Below, piece by piece: positions 1 to 8,348 of a DNA stretch of 64,000 bases. The DNA is from Methylobacter sp. (GTDB lineage Bacteria > Pseudomonadota > Gammaproteobacteria > Methylococcales > Methylomonadaceae), in the NCBI RefSeq assembly GCF_030680395.1, contig NZ_JAUXVR010000022.1, positions 1 to 64,000 on the forward strand. Reading direction: 5' to 3'. The translations under genes and the position numbers were made by a program. Under the pieces are notes generated by a model. The model did not search any database, was not told the DNA's origin, and saw only the letters and a list, made by a program, of their open reading frames with translations. Each line of letters starts with the position of its first letter. Position 1 is the stretch's first letter.

Positions 1-500
1 CTGGTAACGGCTTCAATATCCATGTTCGATTTTACGACCTTTGATTGGTGCACAATAATGGTAAATCCGGAAGTGGGGTTTGGCGAAGTAGGCACATAGA
101 CAACCAGCATTTCGCCTACTTTATTGGTGACATAAGCCGGCACCCATAAGCCTTCTTTGGGGTATTCGATAAGAACAATTTCTTTAGCGACGCTTTTTTC
201 CCGGCTGCCGAGCAGGTTGACCAGTTTTTTGCTGACCCGGTAAACCGTCCTGATCATTGGAATCCGGTTAATCAATAGTTCAACCTGATGCAGCACCCAC
301 ATTTTTTCAGATACAGTAACCCGATAACCGGTGTAGGCAATAGCGATAAAAGACAACATGAATGCCAGGACGGTTATAAAAACATTGTTGGAATAGCCGT
401 AAATATAAATAAAAAAGTCTCTGAGGATGGTTTCCAAAAACACCAGGACCTGCATGACAATAACGACCGGAATGACCGCTAAAATGCCGACTATAAAATA
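1..500 (-). CDS. DUF502 family membrane protein (partial)
   Basis: Partial gene; its C-terminus runs off the left edge. The reverse strand reads as a DUF502-type protein: a hydrophobic N-terminus (IVGILAVIPVVIVMQVLVF), a second hydrophobic segment, then the family-like stretches IEYPKEGLWVPAYVT and VYVPTSPNPTSGFT. DUF502 proteins are inner-membrane proteins of unknown function. The frame is open from about 500, but the first ATG in it is at 455, which would cut the first membrane helix. A GTG at 510 lies in another frame and would join after a one-base shift at the T-run near 496. The start is therefore unresolved and a small frameshift is possible. The gene follows the small membrane protein ending at 515 and could be co-transcribed with it. 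Confidence 0.7.
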
Positions 501-514
501 TTAATGCCACTAAC

Positions 515-901
515 TTAATTACGCATTAATCGCTCTTTTATATATTTTGCTGTCAGATAACCCAAAATCGCTCCCCATATCATCATAAAAATTCCGTGTA
601 ATATTATTTCAAAATTAAACCTATAGGCTTGTGCATAGTAATCATAGAGGTAATCTACTGTTACAATACAAGCTGTTATATACACAGCTTTTTTAAATTC
701 AACTGCATGCGCATAAAAAAAACTAACGCCTAGTACAATAAACCCTATCAAAAACCTTAAGCCTGCATGGATTGACCAATGAAGATCGAGTATAGGGGTT
801 TTTAATAATGCTATATTCAAAAAATAGAGCAAAACAATACCTACCATAAAAGAAAAAACGAGCATTTTCATAGCGTCACTTCTATACATACAATCATGCA
901 T
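515..901 (-). CDS. Small integral membrane protein, unknown
   Basis: 128-residue protein that I do not recognise. It has about four hydrophobic stretches that look like membrane helices (near residues 11-30, 46-64, 72-86 and 97-118) and a basic C-terminus (KYIKERLMRN). Methionines at positions 1, 5 and 11 are all possible starts; an AGGA lies just before the first. The gene is AT-richer than its neighbours. It sits between the cation ATPase and the DUF502 gene, all on the minus strand, so one transcript is possible. No function can be assigned. Confidence 0.6.
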   Translation of the reverse strand: MHDCMYRSDAMKMLVFSFMVGIVLLYFLNIALLKTPILDLHWSIHAGLRFLIGFIVLGVSFFYAHAVEFKKAVYITACIVTVDYLYDYYAQAYRFNFEIILHGIFMMIWGAILGYLTAKYIKERLMRN

Positions 902-955
902 GTTCCTATAATTAATTGTTTTAAAATTAAGGGTGCCTCGAAAAATGCCCCTTAT

Positions 956-3682
956 TCATTTCTTGCTATTCGCGGCCACTGCTTTGGGCTGAAACAAGCG
1001 CATAAAAAACTTTTCTATTTCAACCAGTATAAACACACTGGAGGCGACGGCGACAATCATTTGCCAGGCATGCGCGTCTATATCAACCGTGCCGAATAAC
1101 GCTTGCATAGGCGGCCAATAGGTGAAAGCGAATTGAAATACAAGCAGCATCAGGACAGCCAGCCACATCAGCCAGTTACCGAACAGGCCGTGCAGATTGA
1201 GCACGGAATGGTGCAGGTAACGGCTGTTGAAGACATAAAATATTTCAAACATCACCAGCGTATCCACAGTAATCGTTCGCGCCTGTTCAATCGAAGCTCC
1301 CAATGACCGCTCCCAGAGAAACAAGCCGAAAGTGCCGGTAACCATAATCAGCGACACAAATACAATGCGCCAAACCATAAACCTGGAGAGTAACGGCTCG
1401 TCAGGCTTTCTGGGCATGCGGCTCATAATATTGCGTTCCGGCGGCTCAAAGGCCAGCGTTAGCGACAAGGTCACGGCAGTAATCATGTTCACCCATAATA
1501 TTTGCACCGGAGTGATAGGCAATGTTTCGCCCATGACGATGGCCGCGACGATCATTAACGCTTCGCCGCCCCCGGTAGGCAAGATAAAAATAATCGACTT
1601 AAGCAGGTTGTCGTAAATGCCGCGCCCCTCTTCAACAGCATGGGCTATCGACGCGAAATTATCATCCGCCAACACCATTTCGCTGGTTTCCTTGGCGACC
1701 TCGGTGCCCTTTTGACCCATCGCCACGCCCACATCGGCGCGTTTTAGCGCCGGCGCATCATTAACACCATCGCCAGTCATCGCCACCACATGCCCGTCCG
1801 CTTGCAGAGCAGTCACCAAACGCAGTTTGTTTTCCGGACTGGTACGGGCAAAAACATCGACATCGCGAATGGCTGCCGTCAGTTCGCTATCGGTCATCCG
1901 GTCCAGCTGTTCCCCGCTCAGCACCGAACCGTCGCCGATATTGAGCTGTGTGGCAATCGCTACAGCGGTCGCCGCATGGTCGCCGGTAATCATTTTGACC
2001 CTGATCCCTGCGTTCTGACACTTGAGCACGGCTTTAACGGCTTCGGGACGCGGCGGGTCGATCATGCCGACAATGCCCAATAAGGTCAGCCCGGTTTCAG
2101 CATCGGCAAAGCTGATTTGATTTTGCGAGGAAGGTACGGCCTTGAACGCAATTGCCAGCAGGCGCTGACCATCGCCTGCGATTTCATCCATCATCTGACG
2201 CCAATGATCAACATGAATCGGCACATCTTCGCCATCGATGCGTTGCCGGTCGCACATGCCAAGCACCCGTTCTGGCGCGCCTTTGATAAAGACAAAGGCA
2301 TGGCCGCTATGGTCGTGGTGCAGTGTCGCCATATAGCGATGCTCCGATTCGAACGGGATAACGTCGGTACGCGGCATTTCCTGATTCAGCAAATCAGGGC
2401 TTATCCCGGCTTTGTGCGCCAGGGTAACCAATGCGCCCTCGGTAGGGTCGCCGTGTACAATCCAGTTTATGGATTTTTGCTCCAGTCTTGCGTTATTACA
2501 CAGCACGGCAGCGCGGAGCAGCTCATGCAAATCAGGGTGATCTTCTACCGGCGTGATTTCGTCCGCCAGTTTAAAACCGCCTTCGGGGCTATAACCGACA
2601 CCTTCCACAGCAAAAAGCTTGTTATTAACGAACACCGATTTAACGGTCATTTCGTTGCAGGTCAGGGTGCCGGTTTTATCGGAACAAATGACGGTGACCG
2701 AGCCCAAGGTTTCGACGGCCGGCAAGCGCCGGATAATGGCATTGCGCTCGGCCATGCGTTGTACGCCGATAGCCAGGGTAATGGTCATAACCGCCGGCAA
2801 GCCTTCCGGAATGGCGGCCACCGCAAGCCCTACCGCCGACATGAACAAGTCTGTCAAAGACGAGTGCTGCATAGCCCAGCCATAGGCGAAGGTAGCCGAG
2901 GCCAGCACCACAATAGCAAAGGTCAGCCACTGACTGAAGCGTGCAATCTGCCGCAGCAGCGGCGTGGCTAATTGCGGAACTGTGCGCAGCATGGAGCTGA
3001 TGCGGCCGATTTCGGTTTCATCGCCGGTGGACACCACCATGCCAAGCGCAGTGCCGTAAGTAATCAAGGTGCCCGAGTAAGCGAGGCAGAAACGATCTCC
3101 CAGTGGGACATTGGCGCCGACAGCCTCCGTGTTTTTTTCGACGGGTAAAGATTCCCCGGTGAGCATGGATTCATCGGCACGCAAATTTTTAACCTGTAAA
3201 AGGCGCAAATCAGCCGGCACCTTGTCGCCGCTTTCCAGGGAAACGATGTCGCCAGGAACCAGTTGCTCGGCGGGTATCAGGAAATTCTTGCCCTCGCGCC
3301 GCACCATGGCCTGGTGCGTCAGCATATTGCGTATCGCATCCAAAGCTTTTTCCGCCTTGCCTTCCTGAATGAAACCGATCAACGCATTGATCAACACCAC
3401 GCCGACGATGATGCCGCTGTCGACCCAATGTTCAATGGCCGCCGTTACACCGGCGGCAACCAGCAATACATAAATGAGTACATTGTGGAATTGGCTGATA
3501 AAGCGTTTGAAAGATCCGCGGCTGACGGCCGGTGTCAGCCTGTTTAAGCCGTATTGCGCCAGCCGTAGCTTTGCCTCCTGCGGGCTTAAGCCCTGTTCAG
3601 TGCCGACCAAAGCCTCGTAAATTGCATCGGGGGAAAGCGCATGCCAAGAACGGCTTGGTGAAGAATTCTTTTTGTTCATCAT
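956..3682 (-). CDS. P2-type cation-transporting ATPase
   Basis: Inner-membrane pump that couples ATP hydrolysis to cation transport. From the start chosen here (908 residues) it shows an N-terminal cation-ATPase domain, the actuator motif TGES (about 175), the membrane motif PEGLP (292-296), the phosphorylated Asp in DKTGTLT (Asp335), the hinge [15 protein letters not shown], and a C-terminal membrane block. The PEGLP helix and overall length fit the type II (Ca2+- or Na+/K+-ATPase-like) group; the ion cannot be read from sequence. The start at 3682 has GAGG six bases upstream. An upstream ATG at 3706 lacks such a site. It is the third gene after a SulP transporter and a universal stress protein, about 100 bp downstream of the latter. 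Confidence 0.93.
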   Translation of the reverse strand: MMNKKNSSPSRSWHALSPDAIYEALVGTEQGLSPQEAKLRLAQYGLNRLTPAVSRGSFKRFISQFHNVLIYVLLVAAGVTAAIEHWVDSGIIVGVVLINALIGFIQEGKAEKALDAIRNMLTHQAMVRREGKNFLIPAEQLVPGDIVSLESGDKVPADLRLLQVKNLRADESMLTGESLPVEKNTEAVGANVPLGDRFCLAYSGTLITYGTALGMVVSTGDETEIGRISSMLRTVPQLATPLLRQIARFSQWLTFAIVVLASATFAYGWAMQHSSLTDLFMSAVGLAVAAIPEGLPAVMTITLAIGVQRMAERNAIIRRLPAVETLGSVTVICSDKTGTLTCNEMTVKSVFVNNKLFAVEGVGYSPEGGFKLADEITPVEDHPDLHELLRAAVLCNNARLEQKSINWIVHGDPTEGALVTLAHKAGISPDLLNQEMPRTDVIPFESEHRYMATLHHDHSGHAFVFIKGAPERVLGMCDRQRIDGEDVPIHVDHWRQMMDEIAGDGQRLLAIAFKAVPSSQNQISFADAETGLTLLGIVGMIDPPRPEAVKAVLKCQNAGIRVKMITGDHAATAVAIATQLNIGDGSVLSGEQLDRMTDSELTAAIRDVDVFARTSPENKLRLVTALQADGHVVAMTGDGVNDAPALKRADVGVAMGQKGTEVAKETSEMVLADDNFASIAHAVEEGRGIYDNLLKSIIFILPTGGGEALMIVAAIVMGETLPITPVQILWVNMITAVTLSLTLAFEPPERNIMSRMPRKPDEPLLSRFMVWRIVFVSLIMVTGTFGLFLWERSLGASIEQARTITVDTLVMFEIFYVFNSRYLHHSVLNLHGLFGNWLMWLAVLMLLVFQFAFTYWPPMQALFGTVDIDAHAWQMIVAVASSVFILVEIEKFFMRLFQPKAVAANSKK

Positions 3683-3781
3683 TAATGACCTCATTGTGAT
3701 TATCAACTGATGTTACCACTGTCCAAAGCTTCTGTTTCTGAAACCTCGTCAGAAGAACCGGCGCCGCTCCCTTACAGCCGC

Positions 3782-4651
3782 TTATCTCAGCAACAGCAGC
3801 GGTTTTTTGGCATTTAGCAGCATCTTGGTGGTAAAGCTGCCCAGCAGCAGGTCATGAAGACGGGTGTGGCTGAATGCGCCCATCACGATCATATCGATAT
3901 CATGTTTGTCCTGATATTCACAAAGCGCTTGGTCGGGCTTGCCTTGTAATTTTTTCGTGGTCACTTCAATGCCGCCGGCATTTTTCAGTTTGCTGACAGC
4001 CGCGTCAAGCAATTGTTCGGTCGCTGCGTCATCTTTGCTGACGTTAACCAGATGGCAAGTGAGGCCTTTATAAAGCGGGCTGATGGCAACCATGTCGATG
4101 GCTTTTTCTGTCGCCTTGCTGCCGTCAAAGGCAATCATGATGCGCTGGGGGGCTTTGAACGCGTCGTTGACCACCAGAATAGGCTTATGCAATGAGCGGA
4201 TGATGGACTCAAGTTTTGCGCCTATCTTGTCAGGCTGGTTTTCATGCACTTTTCCCCGGATGCCGATGACTAGGACACGGATGCTTTCCTCAAGCTCTAT
4301 CAGCGATTCAACCAGGCTGCCGTGGCGCTGATTGGTATCGGGGTTGGCAATACCGGCCTGAATAACCCGCTCTTTGGCGGCTTGTAGCAGGAACTTGCCT
4401 TGCTGTAGCCTTAGTTTGCTGCGCTGCTGTTCGACGGCGGTCAGTTCTTCAAGCAAATGCTCCTGACTGCCTAAACCGATGCTGCCGGACAAATCCAAGG
4501 TTACGGCGGTTTCGGGATGGTGATCGATGTTATGCAACAGCTTTAATGGCGCATCGACGCGTTGCGCTATCCAGGCGGCATAATCGCAGACCGCTTCTGT
4601 CAGCGACGAGCCGTCGATGCAGGCCAGAACTCTATTCGTATTAGTCGTCAT
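3782..4651 (-). CDS. Tandem universal stress protein (UspA family)
   Basis: 289-residue cytoplasmic protein made of two UspA-like alpha/beta domains, as in E. coli UspE. Domain one begins at RVLACIDGS; domain two begins near RIMIAFDGS and ends with IVMGAFSHTRLHDLLLGS, close to the nucleotide-binding loop of the family. Such proteins bind nucleotides and are linked to stress survival, but the exact role here is unknown. Its ATG overlaps the stop codon of the upstream SulP gene by one base (TAATG), so translation is probably coupled, and the stress protein may regulate or respond to the transporter. Confidence 0.9.
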   Translation of the reverse strand: MTTNTNRVLACIDGSSLTEAVCDYAAWIAQRVDAPLKLLHNIDHHPETAVTLDLSGSIGLGSQEHLLEELTAVEQQRSKLRLQQGKFLLQAAKERVIQAGIANPDTNQRHGSLVESLIELEESIRVLVIGIRGKVHENQPDKIGAKLESIIRSLHKPILVVNDAFKAPQRIMIAFDGSKATEKAIDMVAISPLYKGLTCHLVNVSKDDAATEQLLDAAVSKLKNAGGIEVTTKKLQGKPDQALCEYQDKHDIDMIVMGAFSHTRLHDLLLGSFTTKMLLNAKKPLLLLR

Positions 4652-6144
4652 TAATGACCTCCCATGACTTTTTCAATTTCTTCGGGTTTATCGTGTATGC
4701 CGAAGCGGTCGACGATGGTGGCGGTGGCTTCGTTCATGCCGATCAACTCCACGTCCGCGCCTTCGCGGCGGAACTTGATGACGGCCTTGTCCAAGGCAGT
4801 CACCGAGGTGATGTCCCAGAAATGGGCGCGGTGTAAATCGATCACCACTTTATCGACAGCTTCCTTGAAATCGAAAGCCTCAATGAACTTACCCGTCGAA
4901 TTAAAGAAGATTTGACCGATGACACGATAAGTCCGGCTGCTGTTCGCTTCGTCCAGATCCGACTCGACATACATGAAATGGCTGATTTTGTTGGCGAAGA
5001 ACAACGACGCCAGCAGCACGCCGACGAAAACGCCGAACGCCAAATTATGCGTCAAGACCACGACAATCACGGTCGACAGCATCACCGCATTGGTGGACAG
5101 CGGGTGCTGTTTCAGGTTGACGATAGAGCTCCAGCTGAACGTGCCGATCGACACCATAATCATCACCGAGACCAGCGCGGCCATCGGTATCCTGGAAATC
5201 CATTCATCCAGAAACACCACCATGATCAGCAGAAAGCTGCCGGCGATTAAGGTGGACAAGCGTCCGCGCCCGCCGGATTTGATATTGATAACGGACTGAC
5301 CGATCATCGCGCAACCGGCCATGCCGCCGAGCAAGCCTGCGCCGATATTGGCAAGGCCCTGGCCTTTGCATTCGCGGTTTTTGTCGCTGGAGGTATCCGT
5401 CAAATCATCGATGATGGTTGCGGTCATCATCGATTCCAGCAAACCGACTACGGCTAATGGAACCGAATAAGGCAAAATGATCTGCAAGGTTTCCAGCGTC
5501 AACGGCACTTCGGGCCAGAGGAAAATCGGCAGTGTGTCGGGCAGCTCGCCCATATCGCCGACGGTGCGGATGTCCAGATTCAAATAAATGGCGATGCAAG
5601 TCAACGCGACAATGCAAACCAGCGGCGAAGGCAGGGATTTACCAATCACCGGAATATACGGAAACAGATAAATAATCCCCAGTCCGCCTGCGGTCATTGC
5701 GTAAACATGCCAAGTCACATTAGTCAATTCCGGCAACTGCGCCATAAAAATCAATATCGCCAAGGCATTGACGAAACCGGTGACTACCGAACGCGACACG
5801 AAACTCATCAGGCTGCCGAGCTTCAGGTAACCGGCGATGATTTGCAAAACGCCGGTCAACAATGTCGCCGCCAGTAAATATTGCAAACCATGATCCTTGA
5901 CCAGTGTCACCATCAGCAATGCCATGGCTCCTGTCGCCGCCGAAATCATGCCCGGCCTGCCGCCGACAAATGCGGTAACGACTGCGATGCAGAACGAGGC
6001 GTAGAGGCCGACTTTGGGATCGACTCCGGCAATGATGGAAAAAGCAATGGCTTCGGGAATCAGCGCAAGGGCAACGACCAAGCCGGACAATATATCGCCT
6101 CGGATGTTGCCGAGCCAGTCCTGTTTTTTTGATAAAAAGAGCAT
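4651..6144 (-). CDS. SulP family anion transporter with STAS domain
   Basis: Inner-membrane transporter of 497 residues: a SulP/SLC26 membrane domain of many helices starting at GNIRGDILSGLVVALALIPEAIAFSIIAGVDP, then a short cytoplasmic STAS domain (about 400-490, with VVIDLHRAHFWDITSVTALDKAV). Members carry sulfate, bicarbonate or other anions; the cyanobacterial BicA bicarbonate carriers belong here. The substrate cannot be fixed from sequence. AGGA precedes the ATG. It heads a likely operon with the stress protein and possibly the cation ATPase. A second SulP protein fused to carbonic anhydrase lies 2.2 kb upstream, which makes bicarbonate a reasonable guess. Confidence 0.9.
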   Translation of the reverse strand: MLFLSKKQDWLGNIRGDILSGLVVALALIPEAIAFSIIAGVDPKVGLYASFCIAVVTAFVGGRPGMISAATGAMALLMVTLVKDHGLQYLLAATLLTGVLQIIAGYLKLGSLMSFVSRSVVTGFVNALAILIFMAQLPELTNVTWHVYAMTAGGLGIIYLFPYIPVIGKSLPSPLVCIVALTCIAIYLNLDIRTVGDMGELPDTLPIFLWPEVPLTLETLQIILPYSVPLAVVGLLESMMTATIIDDLTDTSSDKNRECKGQGLANIGAGLLGGMAGCAMIGQSVINIKSGGRGRLSTLIAGSFLLIMVVFLDEWISRIPMAALVSVMIMVSIGTFSWSSIVNLKQHPLSTNAVMLSTVIVVVLTHNLAFGVFVGVLLASLFFANKISHFMYVESDLDEANSSRTYRVIGQIFFNSTGKFIEAFDFKEAVDKVVIDLHRAHFWDITSVTALDKAVIKFRREGADVELIGMNEATATIVDRFGIHDKPEEIEKVMGGH

Positions 6145-6166
6145 TTCAATCCTATGAATTAAAAAA

Positions 6167-6186
6167 GGCTATGCGAGAACATAGCC
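6167..6186 (-). terminator. Hairpin terminator upstream of SulP gene
   Basis: Read on the minus strand, a perfect 7-bp stem (GGCTATG / CATAGCC) with a six-base loop is followed at once by TTTTTT. This is a typical intrinsic terminator. It would end transcripts from nhaD before they reach the SulP-USP-ATPase operon. Just upstream (about 6224-6356) lies an imperfect inverted repeat built from CACAGATAAACGC and its complement. Confidence 0.75.
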
Positions 6187-6394
6187 GTGGAGCATAAAAA
6201 ATTATTCAACCTAAAAAACTTGGTTAGCCACAGATTTGCACAGATAAACGCTAATAAAGCATGATGTTAAGCGAGGTTTCTGCTTATCAAAAAGGCGATA
6301 CAAAGAATTGATGTCATTCGTTGCTTATCTACTTAAATCCGTGTTTATCTGTAGCTCGACTACTTTTTCCAGGATTCAAAGATGGCGAGTATTT

Positions 6395-7753
6395 TTAGCC
6401 ATTGATCATTAAATGAACATAAATGCTGACGATATAACCCAGCAAGATAACGGGCATCCATTTGAGATGCCCCACGAACGTATAAAGCCCTTTGCCTTGA
6501 CCCATTAAAGCAACGCCGGCAGCCGATCCGACCGACAGCAACGAACCGCCGACACCGGTGGTCAAGGTAATCAACTGCCATTGCGCGGTATTCATTTCAG
6601 GGTGCATGCTGAGCACTGAAAACATCACCGGGATGTTATCAATAACCGAAGATAAAATGCCTAAGGTGATATTGGCCTGGGTCGGGCCCATATCAACGTA
6701 CAGCGTATGCGATAGCAGGTCGAGGTAACCGATGAATTGTAGTCCGCCGACCGCGAAAACCACGCCGAAAAAAAACAGCAAGGTGTCCCACTCCGAATCG
6801 CGTACGCAATTAAAAATGTCGTAATGGCCTTCAAATGCGTTCGATATTGAAAAGTGGTAACTCAACATCATTAAAAACGACAGCCCGACCATCATGCCCA
6901 TAAACGGCGGGATAAATAAATACTGTTCGCCGAGAATCGCAAAAATAATCGTCAGGATAAAGAAAGCCGTGATTCGTTTGGCGCCCGTCTTAAGGCGGAC
7001 CTTTTCTTCTTGCTTATTAACGGGGGGCAGAGTGTTGGGTACAAAAAACTGCATACATAGCGCAGGTATGGCGAAATTCAGCAAAGCAGGGATAAACAGC
7101 TGGAAAAATTCGATGAAAGGGACATGGCCCGATTGCCAGACCATCAGCGTGGTGATATCGCCAAAGGGACTGAATGCCCCGCCCGCATTGGCCGCCACGA
7201 CAATATTGATGAAACTGAGATTAACAAAACTTTTTGCATCTTTATCGGCGAACGCCATCACCACCGCACCGACTAATAAGGCCGTGGTCATGTTGTTGGC
7301 AAATGAAGACAGGAAAAAGGCTATCACGCCGGTAATCCAGAACAGTTGCCGATAGCTGAATTGCTTGGTGCTTAACCAGCTGCGCAATACTTCGAAGACG
7401 TTCCTTTCTGTCATCGCGTTGGTATAGGTCATCGATACCAGCAAAAACAACAACAGTTCCGCATAATTCATTAGATCATGCATCAGCCTCCCTCTGATCT
7501 CTTCCCGGCCATAGCCGTTTTGTATCGCCAGATAAGCGGCCAATATCCAGATAATCCCCGATGCCATGATCACCGGCTTGGACTTTCTTAAGCCGGTAAA
7601 CTCTTCGGTCATGACGAAGCCGTAAGAAATAACAAACATCGCCAGACAAATAATGCCGATTATCGAGTTGGTCTGTCCGAGCGTCGGGGCCAGTTCAGCG
7701 GCCTGGGCGGGAAGAGAGACAAAAAATAATAAAATAAGGGATAGTCGATACAT
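6395..7753 (-). CDS. nhaD: NhaD-type Na+/H+ antiporter
   Basis: 452-residue inner-membrane protein with a cleavable-looking signal (MYRLSLILLFFVSLPAQAA) and about a dozen hydrophobic segments. The segments GYVMTEE-like FVMTEEFTGLRKSKPVI, NAMTERNVF, ANNMTTALLVGAVVMAF, AANAGGAFSPFGDITTLMVWQ and SSVIDNIPVMFSVL are typical of NhaD antiporters, which export Na+ or Li+ in exchange for protons, mostly at alkaline pH. It lies between two SulP transporters; BicA-type SulP carriers take up bicarbonate with Na+, so an antiporter that rebuilds the sodium gradient would fit. That link is inferred. Confidence 0.92.
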   Translation of the reverse strand: MYRLSLILLFFVSLPAQAAELAPTLGQTNSIIGIICLAMFVISYGFVMTEEFTGLRKSKPVIMASGIIWILAAYLAIQNGYGREEIRGRLMHDLMNYAELLLFLLVSMTYTNAMTERNVFEVLRSWLSTKQFSYRQLFWITGVIAFFLSSFANNMTTALLVGAVVMAFADKDAKSFVNLSFINIVVAANAGGAFSPFGDITTLMVWQSGHVPFIEFFQLFIPALLNFAIPALCMQFFVPNTLPPVNKQEEKVRLKTGAKRITAFFILTIIFAILGEQYLFIPPFMGMMVGLSFLMMLSYHFSISNAFEGHYDIFNCVRDSEWDTLLFFFGVVFAVGGLQFIGYLDLLSHTLYVDMGPTQANITLGILSSVIDNIPVMFSVLSMHPEMNTAQWQLITLTTGVGGSLLSVGSAAGVALMGQGKGLYTFVGHLKWMPVILLGYIVSIYVHLMING

Positions 7754-7885
7754 TGTTTTAATAAAAAATTACCTTCAGGGAAAAAGCCAAAGTAGATGGC
7801 AGACAATACCGGCCGGATAGGCGGCGATTAATTTCATTTTATTTTATTTTTTGTTGGGATTCCTGATGTCATCCTAACTTGGCTG

Positions 7886-8299
7886 TTAACTGAAAGCAAA
7901 AAAGACCAGGCAGGATACGCTCACCGTAAAAGAGGTAAGCCATTTTATTTTTTGCATTGAAGACAGTTCTCTCCAGCAACCGGTAATGTATGACTTATAT
8001 TGCAAGCGGGCGACGAGAAGTTGTGTTTTAAACCGGTTATAAAGGCCCGGCAGCGCTCGCCATAGGCGATAGAGCACACAAAGCGCCATAAAACAGAGCA
8101 GATAAAAAACGATAACCTGGCTTTGTTGGCGGGTGGTATGAAAAACATGCTCGATGATTTGTTCAAGAGCAAACTCGAACCACTCGAAAGTAAAATGCAT
8201 GACTATGAACAATGAGTGCAACATCACATCATATAGAGTGATAACAAGTCCGATCAGGATGAAATAGCTCAGTATTTTTCGGTTAACTAATGGAATCAT
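7886..8299 (-). CDS. Small membrane protein beside SulP-carbonic anhydrase
   Basis: 137-residue protein, not recognised. Hydrophobic segments lie near residues 9-32, 60-77 and at the very C-terminus (WLTSFTVSVSCLVFFAFS), with a basic stretch between. The ATG at 8299 (MIPLVNRKILSYF) is preferred because GGGAGC lies just upstream; a longer reading starts at 8329. It follows the SulP-carbonic anhydrase gene by 49 bp on the same strand, so it is probably co-transcribed and could be an accessory subunit. No function can be assigned. Confidence 0.65.
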   Translation of the reverse strand: MIPLVNRKILSYFILIGLVITLYDVMLHSLFIVMHFTFEWFEFALEQIIEHVFHTTRQQSQVIVFYLLCFMALCVLYRLWRALPGLYNRFKTQLLVARLQYKSYITGCWRELSSMQKIKWLTSFTVSVSCLVFFAFS

Positions 8300-8348
8300 A
8301 GCTTGCTCCCAAAATAATAGTCTCAACAAAATCAGCTATTAATAGCTG

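Noticed and set aside
2117-2971. 284-codon plus-strand frame
   Set aside because: It lies wholly opposite the cation ATPase, whose motifs are intact; the frame has no recognisable domain.
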